DNA of 64,000 bases, taken from contig KN817572.1 in the NCBI GenBank assembly GCA_000827495.1, positions 62,001-126,000 on the forward strand, in the 5' to 3' direction. Made by a program: the position numbers and the translations under genes. This stretch comes from Hypholoma sublateritium FD-334 SS-4 (taxonomy: Eukaryota; Basidiomycota; Agaricomycetes; Agaricales; Strophariaceae). Below, one piece after another: positions 36,058-47,774 of this stretch; the stretch's first letter is position 1, and each line of letters starts with the position of its first letter. A model generated the notes under the pieces. It searched no databases, was not told where the DNA came from, and worked only from the letters and a program-made list of their open reading frames with translations.

Positions 36058-37921
36058 TCAAGAAGATGCAGCGATCGCGGCGCCCAGGCCAGGTATGTCG
36101 TCCAAGACTTCGAGGCGGATGCCCTTTGCAAGGCTCTCCTTGGATGACAAGGGGGACATGCTGAGCTCTTTGTAGGCGCTCCAGATGTTCTCCACGCGCT
36201 CGAGTGGAGACTGGTCTGGCTTGGTAGCGGTAGTATCGCAAACGAGCAACCAAATAGCGTCGTATCCGCCCGCTGTGTGGGCAGATGGGGGTTTAAATGC
36301 GTGGAAATTTAAATTCGCCAAAACTGACCTCCTGGGACTCCGCCTCCAATCACTCCTGGCAACGCTGTGCATGTGTCGAGCAGTCTTGTCTGCTCCTCGG
36401 GTTCGATAGGAACGCCCGAGAGCGTGCCCATTTCCCTCATCTTCGCGCGAATTTGCTGCGCAAAACATAGTCAGCGCGCGCGTTCGTGTATTATGTGAAC
36501 AACAGATACCTCCGAAATATCATGCGCCTCGGAGAGTGCTTTCACGATAGGCTCCTCTTCCGGAGGTTGGAGCGGATTCGCGCCCCACTTATAAAAATGG
36601 TGAGGTTAACGTTCGTTCCGCAAACTCAAATCACCTGATTTACGTACCTGGAGCGACTGCAGAGATGAGAGGTATTTGACGGCGCTTTCATAGTTTTTGG
36701 GGTCCTGATCATGAAGCTTGGACAAGTGGAGGAGAACCTGTGCTAGCGATTGGTTTAGCTGGTCCAGATTTTTCCAGAGGGCGTCGGCTTGGTACAGAAT
36801 CTCAGATTGTTTACCACAGAATATAGTCAGGAATTATCCACCTTCAGCATCCTTTTCCTTGCGCCACTTAAGTACTTTCCCGACGAGAGAAGGGGTGTCG
36901 CTGCCGGCGTCAACATCGGCAAGCATGATACGGGTATATGGCGGGAGCTTGAAGTTTCCAATGTGGTAATTCCATGCCGGATTGGCCGGCGAGAGGATAG
37001 GGTATAATTTTGGCTGAAAACTGATCAGGCGGGTAAGGGTACTCCTTGGGCAGGACGCACCTGGGTCTCGCCCATCAGATCTTGGATGACGGAGGGATCG
37101 AAGCGCGTATAGAGGTGGCTCCCAAAGACCGCAGCGGATACGTCGAACCCGCTGCCGACCTTGCCCTGCACGACGCAGTGCACGAACTGCGCGAGGTTGT
37201 GCGCGAGGCGCCGGCCCTCGCCGACGTCCTCTGACAGCGACGCCTGCGACACGACATCAAGATGGACAAGGAGGGCGGCTGTCAGCGACGTGATGAGCGC
37301 CGCGGAGGACCCGAGGCCGGTCTTGTGCACGTCCGCGAGCGTGACCCCGGTAGGACAGAACGGGGGGATGCTTGCGAGTGAGTGGATGGTCCTGGGGAGC
37401 CGAAGTTCCTCGAGCTAGTGCCCGTCAGTGTCGGAAATGGCCTGATCGTGATATCGTACGTGCCTTAGCGCGCTGGGAATAGAAGTCATTGTCGCCGACT
37501 ATAGTGATGTCAAGCGGCCGGGATAGCGCTTGCTGAACGGCCGCTAGTCCCTTGACCTCGACAGCGAGAGCGATGGTGTGCTGCAGTGCGAGATGCACAA
37601 ATTTATTCTTTCCCGAGCTGCAGATAATCAGATTCGCAGTCAGCGCTGTCCGGTGGATCCACGGGCGTCGGGAACGGACTTGACTGCAGCAGCTTCGATC
37701 AGAACGGATGGATCGAGCACGGTGGTGTACAGCCAGCTCGAATTCAAAAATTGTGGAGATCGGACGTGTATGGTGTTTACGGTGCTGGATGGCTCATCAC
37801 GCACGACAGTGTAGAAGCGCGAAGAGGTCGATACGACGACCCCAGAGTATGCGGGGTCGAGAACAAGATAGCCGCCGGCAACCAGGACCTTTCCTGGCGC
37901 TGAGATGATAGTTGTACGCAT
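36058..37921 (-). CDS. ERG8: Phosphomevalonate kinase
   Basis: GHMP-family kinase of the mevalonate pathway that turns mevalonate-5-phosphate into the diphosphate for sterols and other isoprenoids, in the cytosol. The start at 37,921 gives MRTTIISAPGKVLVAGGYLV, the ERG8 N-terminus. After an intron come SGKNKFVHLALQHTIALAVE, NDFYSQR, and the ATP-binding GHMP motif VHKTGLGSSAALITSLTAAL. Then GKVGSGFDVSAAVFGSHLYT and, near the C-terminus, the third GHMP motif, which an intron near 36,275-36,335 interrupts (YDAIWLLVCD is visible). The reading frame stays open for about 57 codons upstream of the chosen start, but that stretch has no family similarity and is treated as untranslated. Middle exons around 36,480-37,000 are short and their junctions are approximate. 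Confidence 0.93.
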
Positions 37922-38210
37922 TGGGGAGTGGATACGAAAGACAGGGGGGGAGACGATGGGATCATTGGAGCGGCGAGAAATGCGAGCTTTATAGCATCCC
38001 GGCGCGTCTGACGCTCGCGGCCATCTATCGCGTTCCGCTGAGTCAGCTGCATCGGGCTCTACTCTGCACAACCGCCGCGGCCGCAACTGCAAGCCAAGCC
38101 TCGATACACTTCACATGAACGTAATCTCATTCTTGTTCCACGTCCAAACTTCAGAGAAAGCGTTCGAATATGCCATCGACGCGATCACGGTGTCTATAAA
38201 TACACATACT

Positions 38211-39638
38211 CTATCTTCCACTTCCTGCAAACCAAGCTTTTTGTTGTCCACACGTTGCGTTCGTACATCCCGGACAACGAAGGCTCATTTGGATGCTCGT
38301 CGGTCCTTTTCCTGCCTTACAGTCGCGGAGATGTTCCGTTGCAATGTCGGCCAACGCTCGAATAAATACAGGTGAATCGTTCAACGATGCTGCGCGATGG
38401 ACTTCAACGCCCAGCTGGAATTATTCCGAAATGTTATTATATGAAACGGAGGACGTCGAAAAAGAGAACCGACCTCTTCTGCCTCTTTTGTGTATTCCAG
38501 GTCAAGTTCATACAACGTTTCGATGTGATCACTCGTGAATGCGATGGGTACGAGCACGACCTGCTTCTTTCCCAGCCGGGCAAGTCCTTTCAAGGCTTCA
38601 CCAGTCTGCATTCCCATCCATGCTGATGGCCCCACTTGTGATTGCCAGACGAGGCGGAAGGGATTTGAATTGCCCAGTCTTTGCATTACGGCGTTGACCG
38701 ACGCAGAGACTTCGAGGATGTACGGATCTCCGCGGTTTACAACAGACATTGGCAGCGAGTGCGCCGAAAAGAGCAACACGGTCTCTGAACGCGTCTCGGC
38801 TGGAAATTTGGCGAGCGCAGCCTCGATGTTTTGTGCTACAGCCTAAATTACGCGAAAGGTAAGCAGCGGAATGGCCGAATAGAATTTAAGCATGCGCACT
38901 TCGATGAAGCCTGGGTGGGTTCCCCATCGGTCAATAACGCTCCACTCAATAGTATCCAGCTCAGTGCTCTTTCTCTTTCGGAACAATTCGTTCAAGCTGC
39001 TGCCCGTCGTGCTGCAGCTATACTGCGGATATTGGGTGAAGGCGATGGCTCTCTTTACACCGTCTTCTTTCATTTGACGCGCGGTCACTTCGGTGAGGGG
39101 GCGTGCATAGCGGAACGCGACATATGCTTTGTGAGGGGCAGTTTCCGGGTGAAGCTCGTCGAGAAGCTTGGCCATTCCGTCACCTTGCAGCTGGGTATAA
39201 TGAAGAATCGGCGAACCACCCCCAATGTCGGTATATTGTTTCTCAATTTGGGGCGTCCTCCGACGGGCAATAACCGGTGCGAGGAATCTTTGGAAGGGTA
39301 ATGGGATGAGGTCTCCGTCCATGAACAGGTTTAACAAGAAGTCGTGTGTCTCCGCGACCTGATTAGAGAATATGTTGATATGACGCGAAATAGAGAATTG
39401 TAAGCTGGGATACTAACAGTAGATGGGCCACCCATGTTGAGCATCACAACAGCTGTCGTTGCACATTACGATGACGAATATAAATTAAGGGAGAAGCTAA
39501 CCTGTGGGACTGTGGCGGTCTGTCAGCGTTAATTTACCAGTGAACGGAGTAGCCTGTTGACCTTTTTCCGGCGGCATGCGCCGTTGCGTAGGAGCGCGAA
39601 AGAGCGCGGGAGACGACAGAAGTGCGTAGAAGAGACAT
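38211..39638 (-). CDS. HEM15: Ferrochelatase, [2Fe-2S] type
   Basis: Last enzyme of haem synthesis; inserts Fe2+ into protoporphyrin IX at the matrix face of the inner mitochondrial membrane. The preferred model starts at 39,638. Exon 1 (39562-39638) encodes [20 protein letters not shown], a textbook mitochondrial presequence. An 8-base microexon (39502-39509) follows, then exon 3 (39418-39452) with [12 protein letters not shown] second model starts at 39,577 ([13 protein letters not shown]) and skips the presequence. The body shows [32 protein letters not shown], the catalytic SAHSLPM and [16 protein letters not shown]. The C-terminus has [10 protein letters not shown] plus an upstream Cys in LRDCKAG, the four ligands of the [2Fe-2S] cluster of animal and many fungal ferrochelatases. 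Stop TAG at 38,211. Confidence 0.95.
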
Positions 39639-39795
39639 TGGGGAATAGGTAGAGAAGGAAGTAGAGAAACAAGCGAATAAATAGGATATGAGGCTGTCCG
39701 ATGTCAGTCCCCTCGGACGCGACCCAGTTCAGGACACGATCGTGATCAATTCCCAACCAATAGAAATAATCCAATTCACATGTATTTCTCTATTT

Positions 39796-41760
39796 TCACA
39801 CACTGCTCTCCGGTAATACAACTCTTTTCGCCGCTTCCACCTCCTCCCGTCGCCGGAACCATTGCACTATTGGCAATGAAATAAACGATACCAACACCCA
39901 CCCGCTCAGCACACCGAAATTCAGAAGCACTGCTTTCAGTCAGATACACCCGTCAGCACGACAAGCAGCTAACTCACAGTTATTCTTCGCGCCGAACGCG
40001 ATCGCTCTCACTCCCTGCGATATGTTATAGAACGGCGCTGCATACCCGTACCGGTATACGATCGGTAGCGCCTCAATCGGCCACACGGACACCGACACGT
40101 TGCCTGAGATCCCGAGAACGTTACTCTGTTTTCTAAAAATATATCCTCTGCGACGCGCGACGTACTTATTATCCAGAGAATCATGAAGACATTGATATAT
40201 TTAATGGTGAGCAAGGTCATCATTGACTCTAAAACCAATCCCCTGGATGCGAGGATTTCAACGATCAGCGCTTAACCATTATCACCCAGCTCCGCACTCA
40301 CGCTGCTGCCATTCCGAACCAAGATAGCATCCAGAAAATCATGAACCCTGCTTTGCCAAGGCTGCAAAATCGAAATCTAGGCTGCGGTCTCGTTGCATGC
40401 ATACAATGCCACTTACTATCGATCAAACGGGAGTCCGAAAGCCAAAGTCAGCAAAGAATAAGCTAGCTGACAACCACGCTTCAGTATCTCGATGGTGTCA
40501 AATACTCTTGACTGCCGTACCGTGAGCGGAATGTAACAAATGACCGGCGAGATTAATCTGACACGTATTAAAGACGCTGTTGTTAATTTTTTGTCTAGCC
40601 CAGAGACAGCCCTCGCCATTATTCCGGCGTTCTTTGCACAGGTCGGTACACAATTTTCAGCAGACAGCATCTAGAACTCACCACAACGATAAAGGATAAT
40701 ATCAAGAGATATATTAGGCCGATGTATGTGACTGTCGACGCTCTAGAAACAATTGTTATCGTAAGCAATCCAACCCAAAGGCCTTAGAACGATGCTTACA
40801 CCGGGACGTCGAAGGGTCGTAAATTGTCAAAAGTAAAGTATACAGGTCGTGTCAGCAGGTCCGGCGAAATGTCCGTAAGGGGTGTATTTGAAGCAATTAC
40901 GCTCCCGATATGCTTCACAGCATAGTCGTGCGTAATTTTGTCTAGGGCATTTGTGATCTTAACAAAGTCAGGAAATGACATACTCTCTATTTGTTCAGCA
41001 GACTCACTACTGGATGGAATAATGTGCGACTTTCGGTTTGTAAGGCCTTAGCAGTGACGGACAACCCTGAATGTCAGAAAGACAATCACGTACTAAATAT
41101 TTTCATTGCGCCCTTCGACAGCATATGCTGTGATGGCAGTTGAGGAGTTAAAAGGCTGGGTACTCAAGGTTAGACTTCCATTTAGACTCTGTGTCACTCC
41201 AGGATTAACTAAAAGTCATCATCAGAACGTGAAGGCCATGCGCACCATTACGAATGCACTCACTCGCAACAGCGATCCAGCACCGCTCATCCATAACTGC
41301 CTGCACTAAATCGGGAGGGCCCGCCGGGAAATTTATGGCCGCGTCGCGTTCGGTCCACCTAATTTTCGCATCCGACATCGCGCTGAGTTCCTGAACAACA
41401 AACTGTCCCGCAACCCCCCCATCAAAATCCTTCTCAAAGCGAATCAGTTTGGCTGCATTGTCAAGCTTTGCAGTAACAAGGGACACCCACAACAATCCAT
41501 CCTTCCAGGGTCCGAGCCGGCTGCTTCTGCATCGCGGCCCAAAATATGGAGAAAACCGCGAGGATCGCCGCGACAACCAGCATCGTCCGCTGGAACATAA
41601 TCTTGATGAACACTATCCGCGCCTTTGCTATCTCCTTTTCGTTGCCAAAAAAGTGGTACGAGAAAGGTGCCCGTTCGGCTGAGAGCGACGCGAGCGGCAG
41701 TGTGGAAGCAGCAAGGCTCGTCTCTTGCTTGACATCACTACCAATTTGCAGAGAGTTCAT
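39796..41760 (-). CDS. SNG1/DUF3533 family membrane protein
   Basis: Member of the fungal family typified by yeast Sng1 (nitrosoguanidine resistance, plasma-membrane lipid asymmetry) with the DUF3533 domain. The start at 41,760 gives MNSLQIGSDVKQETSLAAS, followed by a cytosolic stretch and the first membrane helix MLVVAAILAVFSIFWAAMQK. A large extracytoplasmic region follows with family features: LPINFPAGPPDLVQAV-like and, downstream, LTRPVYFTFDNLRPFDVPV. The C-terminal half is a set of helices, with an aromatic GYAAPFYNISQGVRAIAFG block before the last helix (GVLSGWVLVSFISLPIVQWF). The tail RRREEVEAAKRVVLPESSV ends at 39,796. About nine introns; several exons are under 100 bases, so internal junctions are approximate. 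Substrate unknown. Confidence 0.82.
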
Positions 41761-42712
41761 GCTCGAAGGAGAGGGGACGCAATTAGCCTAAAATGGGCCC
41801 AACTGTGTCCAATACATGCCATCCGTAACAGCTTGTTTATAAAGGCTCTCAACTCGGGCATAGCAAGTCCGACCGAGGTACACTGATAGGTACTAAGGAT
41901 GTGCAACAGGAAAATAACTAATCTTTTTTACGTCGCTAGACGTGCCGAAACCGCGGACAGTACATTATCGAGAAACCTGAAGCTCAGCAGCCTCTTTTCT
42001 CCCAGCATAATATCGGTGTTAGCACATTAGCGGTAGTCGAAATGCCAAGAATAGCACTAGGACGAGGTTAGATTGAAGTCACCTCGAAGTCACCTACACT
42101 CTATCCGTGATCTATCCCGGAGCAAGGCCGAGTTTGCATCCTTACTCTCGCTCATTTGCTAGACTCGAACCAGTCTCACTTGGTAGTAATTATCCTACTA
42201 TAGGTAGTGGTAGTCTTAAATATGAATAGCGGGGGAAAAAGTGGACATACCAAATGAGGTCGGAAAAGTGCTGTTTGTGGTAACTAATTCCTGGGCACAC
42301 TTGTCCAAATTGGTAACACATCGTCTGGTGTCGAGACTACTCATTTGCCCTGCTGGTGCAATTTCAGGCTTACTTTGAAGGTGGAGTTTCAATTACATAA
42401 TTCTCTCTCATTTTTTATATGCATTGTCGATTCCCTCCATTTGACCTTGAAAACCCCCTCAGGCCTTAAGCTTAGGGTCTTGAACTCAGAGCGAAGAAAA
42501 TGGAGTGGGGAAGATCTAATTCATTATAATTTTTTCAATGCGAGAAAAATACAGCTTTAGGTAAAGTAATCCAATTGTACAGTGCGTGGATATTGATATA
42601 GATAGTAACAAAAATACAAGAGGTCAACATGACCCATTCAGTACACAGGATCAAGTACCTCCACAGCATGGCGCAGATCAATTTATATATGTACGCAACA
42701 AGGAACCCCATA
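41761..42712. other. 950-base spacer, no gene seen
   Basis: AT-rich DNA upstream of the SNG1-like gene and downstream of the RING gene. It contains a ten-base tandem duplication (GAAGTCACCT at 42,075 and 42,086). No reading frame over about 70 codons, tRNA or transposon end was found. Confidence 0.5.
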
Positions 42713-44784
42713 TCAAGTGGCCCGTCGTCGCGACTTCTTCGCAGGTTTCGGGACTTCCACCGCTCGCTGACATATTGGACAGCGGCCTGAGACGTCAATA
42801 AGCCACGGGTCGAGACAGATTTTCTGCGATGTATGTGACATGAGAATATGCCCCAGTATATAAAAAGGTACTTACATGGAATACATGACCACACTCCAAA
42901 AGTCGCAGGGGCTGCGCGCCTTCACCAGCGTCTTCCAATTTCAGAGCCTCCGGCCTATTTTCTTCATGGATATTGGGGGGCTGCGACTGTGTCAGACTAC
43001 TGGACCCCAAGGCAACATTGTCAACTGCCGTGGCCGTTGACGCTTCCGTTTCTTCTGGCTTGGTTTCATTTTCTGTGGGCAGAGGATGTTTCCTCTTCGG
43101 TGCTTCGAAATCCAACAAGCATATCGCACATGCAGCACGATTACCATCGAGTGCAACAAAAGGGTAGTCGCTTCGTTCCCAGTTGTCCTCCCAGGATATT
43201 GGCTCATCCTCATATACACCTGCGTCATTTTTGGTTTTCGGTGATTCTTCTTTCTCGATGTCTAAGCTGTCTGATTGCTTTGACCGCTTGGAACGGAAGC
43301 TGCGAAGAAGTTTGAATCGGTTTTGCTGGGAAGGTTTGGGCTCTTCTACAACCTTAGGAGGGTAGATATGCGGAATACTTGGGATGTCGTTTTTCTCGTC
43401 CTCTGGGGGTGATGGTATATACATGACCAATGGAATTCGCTCAACGACGGATTTGGGCAAGCCACCAATTTCTGGCTTGATCATGTGTGGGTTTTGCAGA
43501 GGGTGGCGTCCTAGACACATTAGGAATATATTCCAGAATATCTGCAGATAGAACGAATTTAATACGTCGACGTTCTCAATCATTAGATCACATGTACTCA
43601 CAAAAAGAATGGGCGCAATGATGAGGACAACGACGCCGAGCAGCACAACCTCGAGGACCATAAAGTACATTATACAGAGAATTCCGAATACTAGCCACCA
43701 AAGGTGTGGTGACGTATGCCGGCATGTGTTAATCGACGAATATTGGAGGATGTGAGCAGTGAGAAACCAACTCAAAGTCAGTAAAGAAGAAACGATTGTG
43801 AGTCTAGTGAAATAAATTGAGCACTGATCAGTTATTGACTTCACACTCTAGATATTTAGTACTCACCGTGAATACAATCCGGACCACGCAAGGGGTGGAA
43901 TTTCAGTTGTTTCGTTAGCACTCGGGGGACCGTTGGGAGTATTAGCATGCCGTGGTGCGGGATTGATGTGACCAACTCGCCCGTCGGCACCAGTAGGGGA
44001 AGCACGGCCGTTGGTGGCTTCAACGTCCGCGCGCAATGCTCGTCTATAGGTATGTCAGTAACTCATATATGAGCCGGCTAGATTAGACGCACGATTGACG
44101 ATCCCGCTGGTATTCCCAAACAGCGAGGCCCCAGGCCAAGGTCACTCTCACTACCCATATCGAGGCCCAGGCTCCAAGTGGTCGATCACACGCTTTCCAT
44201 TCACTTATTGAAGGGTTTGAAGGGCTCTTGAAGTGGACACCAACTAGGACGAGCATGGTAATAATGGCGATCACCTACAACTATGTCAGATATATTCGAG
44301 AGTCTATACAGAAACATACCTGTGCAATGTACCAACACGTTGTCCAGATCAAGGATACAAAAGCTTTGCGAGCCTGCGAGGCGTTCCGTCCCAAACCAAG
44401 ATACAGAAGTATCCTCATGTAGATTGAACCAGTCCGTTGGGCTGGGCGCGCATTATTGCGACGCTCTTGTGGAATATCCGGTCGCATTCTTTGACCTAGG
44501 GGCGGCAATGGAGGAAGGTCGGGTTGTTCTTGAAGTATCGGTAAGCCAGTGGGTGATGGCAGGTGGGGCTGTGGGGGTGAAGAAACATTCGAAGGAGAGG
44601 CCGGCACAGGATTACTTGGAGAGGGAGGTTGATTGGTCGGCCATGTATCGTGACGGGTGGGTCTGGCATCAGAGATGGCGGTCGGCAGACTGCCGGGGTG
44701 AAGAACTGCTCTTTCTGGTATCCGAGGAATGTCCCCAGTCGAGCGGGTCTTTCGAATAGACCCTTCTGCGGCTGATGTGGCCAT
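42713..44784 (-). CDS. Membrane-bound RING-H2 ubiquitin ligase
   Basis: Probable E3 ligase embedded in an internal membrane. The start at 44,784 (MATSAAEGSIRKTRSTGD) opens a Pro/Ser-rich cytosolic tail of about 140 residues. Membrane helices follow: VIAIITMLVLVGVHF, LGAWASIWVVRVTLAWGLAV, RLTIVSSLLTLSWFLTAHIL, and LWWLVFGILCIMYFMVLEVV running into VLLGVVVLIIAPILF. A cytosolic region with KPSQQNRFKLLRSFRSKRSK leads to the RING: CAICLLDFE, a long acidic insert, LLECGHVFH, then after the last intron KICLDPWLIDVSGRCPICQR. The ligand order C-C-C-H-H-C-C-C is that of RING-H2. The insert of about 65 residues between the second and third ligand pairs is unusually long. The extreme C-terminus is basic (PAKKSRRRAT). 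Substrates unknown. Confidence 0.85.
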
Positions 44785-45175
44785 AATATGCGTGGCGCGT
44801 AAATACAAGGTGCGGTAGAATCAGCCTGGATCAGAGCCTCTTCCAGGCGTCTGCAGCGCTTATCAAACACGACCAGATAGACTGAAGGGACCAATCGACA
44901 GGAACTGCTGCAGATGTTGGCAGCCGTTCGGCGTTGGGTGGTGGGCTGAAGAAACAGATTCAATATTATTGCACACTCGTCATCGCCTTATCTAACACGT
45001 GCACCGTGCCGACCTTCCGCGTCTCCAAGAATAAGCGCACAGCAATATAAAAATTATATTAGACAATGGTTCTTACACTTTGAATACAAAACGATAAGAG
45101 TAAATTACTGTTATACATGTAGTATCTCTAGGTCGAATGTTGCCATTAATCAGTGCGTCGCCATCAATGCCCACC
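44785..45175. other. Spacer upstream of the RING gene
   Basis: 391 bases between two minus-strand genes, with a run of A/T near 45,050-45,130. It should hold the promoter of the RING-H2 gene and the 3' end of the NFKBIL1-like gene. Nothing else is seen. Confidence 0.4.
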
Positions 45176-47257
45176 TCAAGAGCTCTTCAATTCAGCCCAG
45201 AGTGAACCAATTGCTTTGCTGACCGTGCTAACCGCTGCATCATCGAAGCCAGTGAGTGTAATAAATTGATTTTAGCCAAAATCACTTACCCGTCTCGATT
45301 TCATTCCTCTCGGATTCATCCACGATGGCAGGGTATAGTTTCCGACTCTTCCACCGATCAGGGTGGAAGCGCTGTAAGCTGACTTTGACGAAGTCATTAA
45401 AAGCCTGTCCTCGAAGCCCAATTTTGACCACATTGAAGAACTGCGTGACAGATTCCCAGTCCATATCTCGAGCCGTATTAACATGGGGGTGTCGCAATGT
45501 TGGCCATGGAATATCGATATCTGCCAGAGGACTTTCGGAGCTCGAGAACTTGGCCTTGTCGAAAAAAGCGCTAATGACCTTGTAACGTTCAATGGCACGC
45601 ACAGAACTCCACATTCCTTGGTTCCAATGTTGATGACGGATCCTCTTTTCCCTCTCGAAATTCTCCAGGAGTTCCAGACGGAGCCGCCGCGCTTCTTCCT
45701 CTTTGTGTAATCTGATTTGCTCCTGTTCGCGACGCCGCACTTCTTGCCGCCTTTTCTCTTCCTCGGCTTTCTCTTTCTTCTTTTGTGCGTAGTCGGGACC
45801 TTCACTCTTGAACCTCTTCGCTGAAGCTTCCTCCGGTCGTTCGCTCATTTCTCTTGCCCTCTGTCTGTCCCGATCAGCGTTCAGTTCAGCCATTTTTCTG
45901 CGCGATTCGGCTATCCTGTGCGCCTCGTCATCTTCGTCTGGCGGTGGGTTCGGAGCGGCCTGCGGTGGGGCATCTGCTGGAGTGGCTTGTGGTGGAGGGC
46001 TGTCGCAGTCTTTCTCTCCAATTGAAGCCTCGTCTTCTTCAGGAATGTCATCGAAATGATGGGTATCTCATTTTCAAATGTTAGGTAAATACCAAGTAAC
46101 GAGATAGATAACTTACTACTGTTGGTATTAGTTTCAGGAGGCGGAACTTCTGACAGGACTTCTCGTAGGAATTGGCGTTCGCGCTGCTCTCTTCTTGCTT
46201 GATTTTCCTGTTCCCATTTCTTTTGCTTGGCACTCTGCCGCGACGTTCTATTAGCGTTAAGGCTACGCTTTTTTGCTCCTGGCGACAGTGTTCTTGCGCG
46301 TTTTTGGTATTTTGGATCGTAGAATTTCGTGTTTCGATTCTGACTATCTTCTTGGAGATACTCGTTTTCCTCCTCTTCAGCGGTACGAAGCCCCTGGAAT
46401 GATACATTCGCTAACGAGCAGATATTAGCTTGAGACTTGCAGCACAGAGAATCTAATCCTTACGCCGCTTCCTTGGCTTTACTTCTTCGGTAAAAGGGGG
46501 AAATGGGGAGGTGAAATCAAATTGGTGAGGCGTTCGTGGAGATTGTCTTCGTGTAGGTCGCGTTTTTGGTTTGGGGGGATACGGATTGAATGGGGTTGGA
46601 TCATTGTCGACGATCATGGGGTCTGGTTCGTCGTCGTACACAGGAGTAGGATAATCCTCAGATTCTGACTGTGAAGCCGCTCGTGGAGGATACGGATTGT
46701 CCTTCATGGAGATCTCTGTCAGCGCAGGAGAGTATTTGACGAAGCAGTCATATCTAGGATCAAGTTTGTATATATCCCATTGGTCTTGCGAACAGTATAC
46801 GAAGCGACTTTAATGCCACCACAGATAAGTCATCGAAGTGCCAGTTTGTGAAGATGGGACACACACCCGCATATGTCTATCACTCTAGGGAACACGCCCT
46901 CGTCTTCTACGTCTTGCATCTTACGCGCGCTTGGGACCCAACGCCAGAAGGAACCATGACCAGGGATCGTTTCGATGACAATTCGCTTCGGCCGACATGA
47001 CTCACCCCGCAAGTTGAGGTTTTGAAAGCCTAGCTCATGTGGGGCAGCAATGTAGGGATCGAACGACGCGAAAGAAAGCGTGGATCTCGAGGTTCTGAGT
47101 AAACGAGACGGCTGGGTGTCGTCGAGGACACCTGGTTCGGTGCCACTGATTTCAAGTATGGGAAGATGGGTGGGTTTGGGCTTTTCGTAAGACGCTGTAC
47201 GAACCATGTGAGAAGGTGAAGAAAAAAGATAGTTGGTTGCTCACTTTCTGCATTCAT
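45176..47257 (-). CDS. NFKBIL1-like protein with J-domain-like C-terminus
   Basis: Uncharacterised fungal protein. Tracing introns joins pieces that look like separate frames: a 13-base first exon at 47,257 (MNAE), then TSYEKPKPTHLPILEISG, a central GHGSFWRWVPSARKMQDVED and, after an intron ending near 46,815, RFVYCSQDQWDIYKLDPRYD. This runs into an acidic, Pro-rich region (PDPMIVDNDPTPFNPYPP). Next is a basic coiled coil (KKKEKAEEEKRRQEVRRREQ). The last domain has WPTLRHP, VKVSLQRFHPDRWKSRKLYP and AVSTVSKAIGSLWAELKSS; this HPD-containing helical end resembles the C-terminal part of NFKBIL1 and J-like domains. HPD is the motif by which J proteins stimulate Hsp70, though the fold is not proven. 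A start at 47,207 (MVRTASYEK) without the microexon is possible. Confidence 0.7.
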
Positions 47258-47774
47258 ATGTAGAAGATCTTGAGAGCCACCAACGAGCCACCTTGTATTT
47301 TACTTGTCCAACTTTAGCACAGAACACTGTGAATCTTCCACGTGACGGCGTAGTGTTGCCAGGGTAAATAACCGGTTTGGGAAAGCCTTGTGTGAGATCC
47401 CTGAAGGTAGTGCGAGAACTGTACACGAATGAGGAGGTAAAGATATTAATGACACCGTAGTGGATTTCCAATTGGCAAACATTGTCGGTGAGCGCTGGGT
47501 GCTCGCCGGAATGCCGGACCTATTTGCGGTTCACCGCCATCCGGCCATCGGTGCCAAATATGGTGATAAACACCCGGCAATATGTCACGCTGCTGTCAAT
47601 ATTAATGACCTCACATGACCCCTGACTCGGAAAACGTTAAGCTGCTAAGTACGATTTTCATCTTTCCACAAGTCTGCCACTACCTAGTCGTCGAGTCATT
47701 GTACTTGAACTGACTCACTGGTACTCATCTGAACAATATATAAGTAGCAGCGTACACTCACTAGATTCTGCAAC
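47258..47774. promoter_or_regulatory. Divergent upstream region of NFKBIL1-like and GTPBP1-like genes
   Basis: 517 bases between start codons. It contains a palindromic CACGTG at about 47,339 and a TATA-like TATATAAG at 47,737-47,744, 31 bases before the GTPase ATG. A minus-strand frame of 76 codons lies inside but cannot be joined in phase to the NFKBIL1-like gene. Confidence 0.45.
47737..47744 (+). promoter_or_regulatory. TATA-like element before the GTPase gene
   Basis: TATATAAG located 31 bases before the start codon at 47,775. If used, the 5' untranslated leader would be very short. Position and sequence alone support it. Confidence 0.35.

Noticed and set aside
37922..38092. In-frame upstream extension of ERG8 by about 57 codons
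   Set aside because: No similarity to the family, while MRTTIISAPGKVLV is the normal N-terminus.
42130..42260. tRNA-like B box (GGTTCGAGTC on the minus strand near 42,167) with a CTCATTT/AAATGAG pairing
   Set aside because: No matching A box or anticodon stem, one mismatch in the T stem, and the paired ends are too far apart for a fungal tRNA.
47241..47471. 76-codon minus-strand frame upstream of the NFKBIL1-like gene
   Set aside because: Its donor is out of phase with the next exon, and the stretch has promoter-like features.
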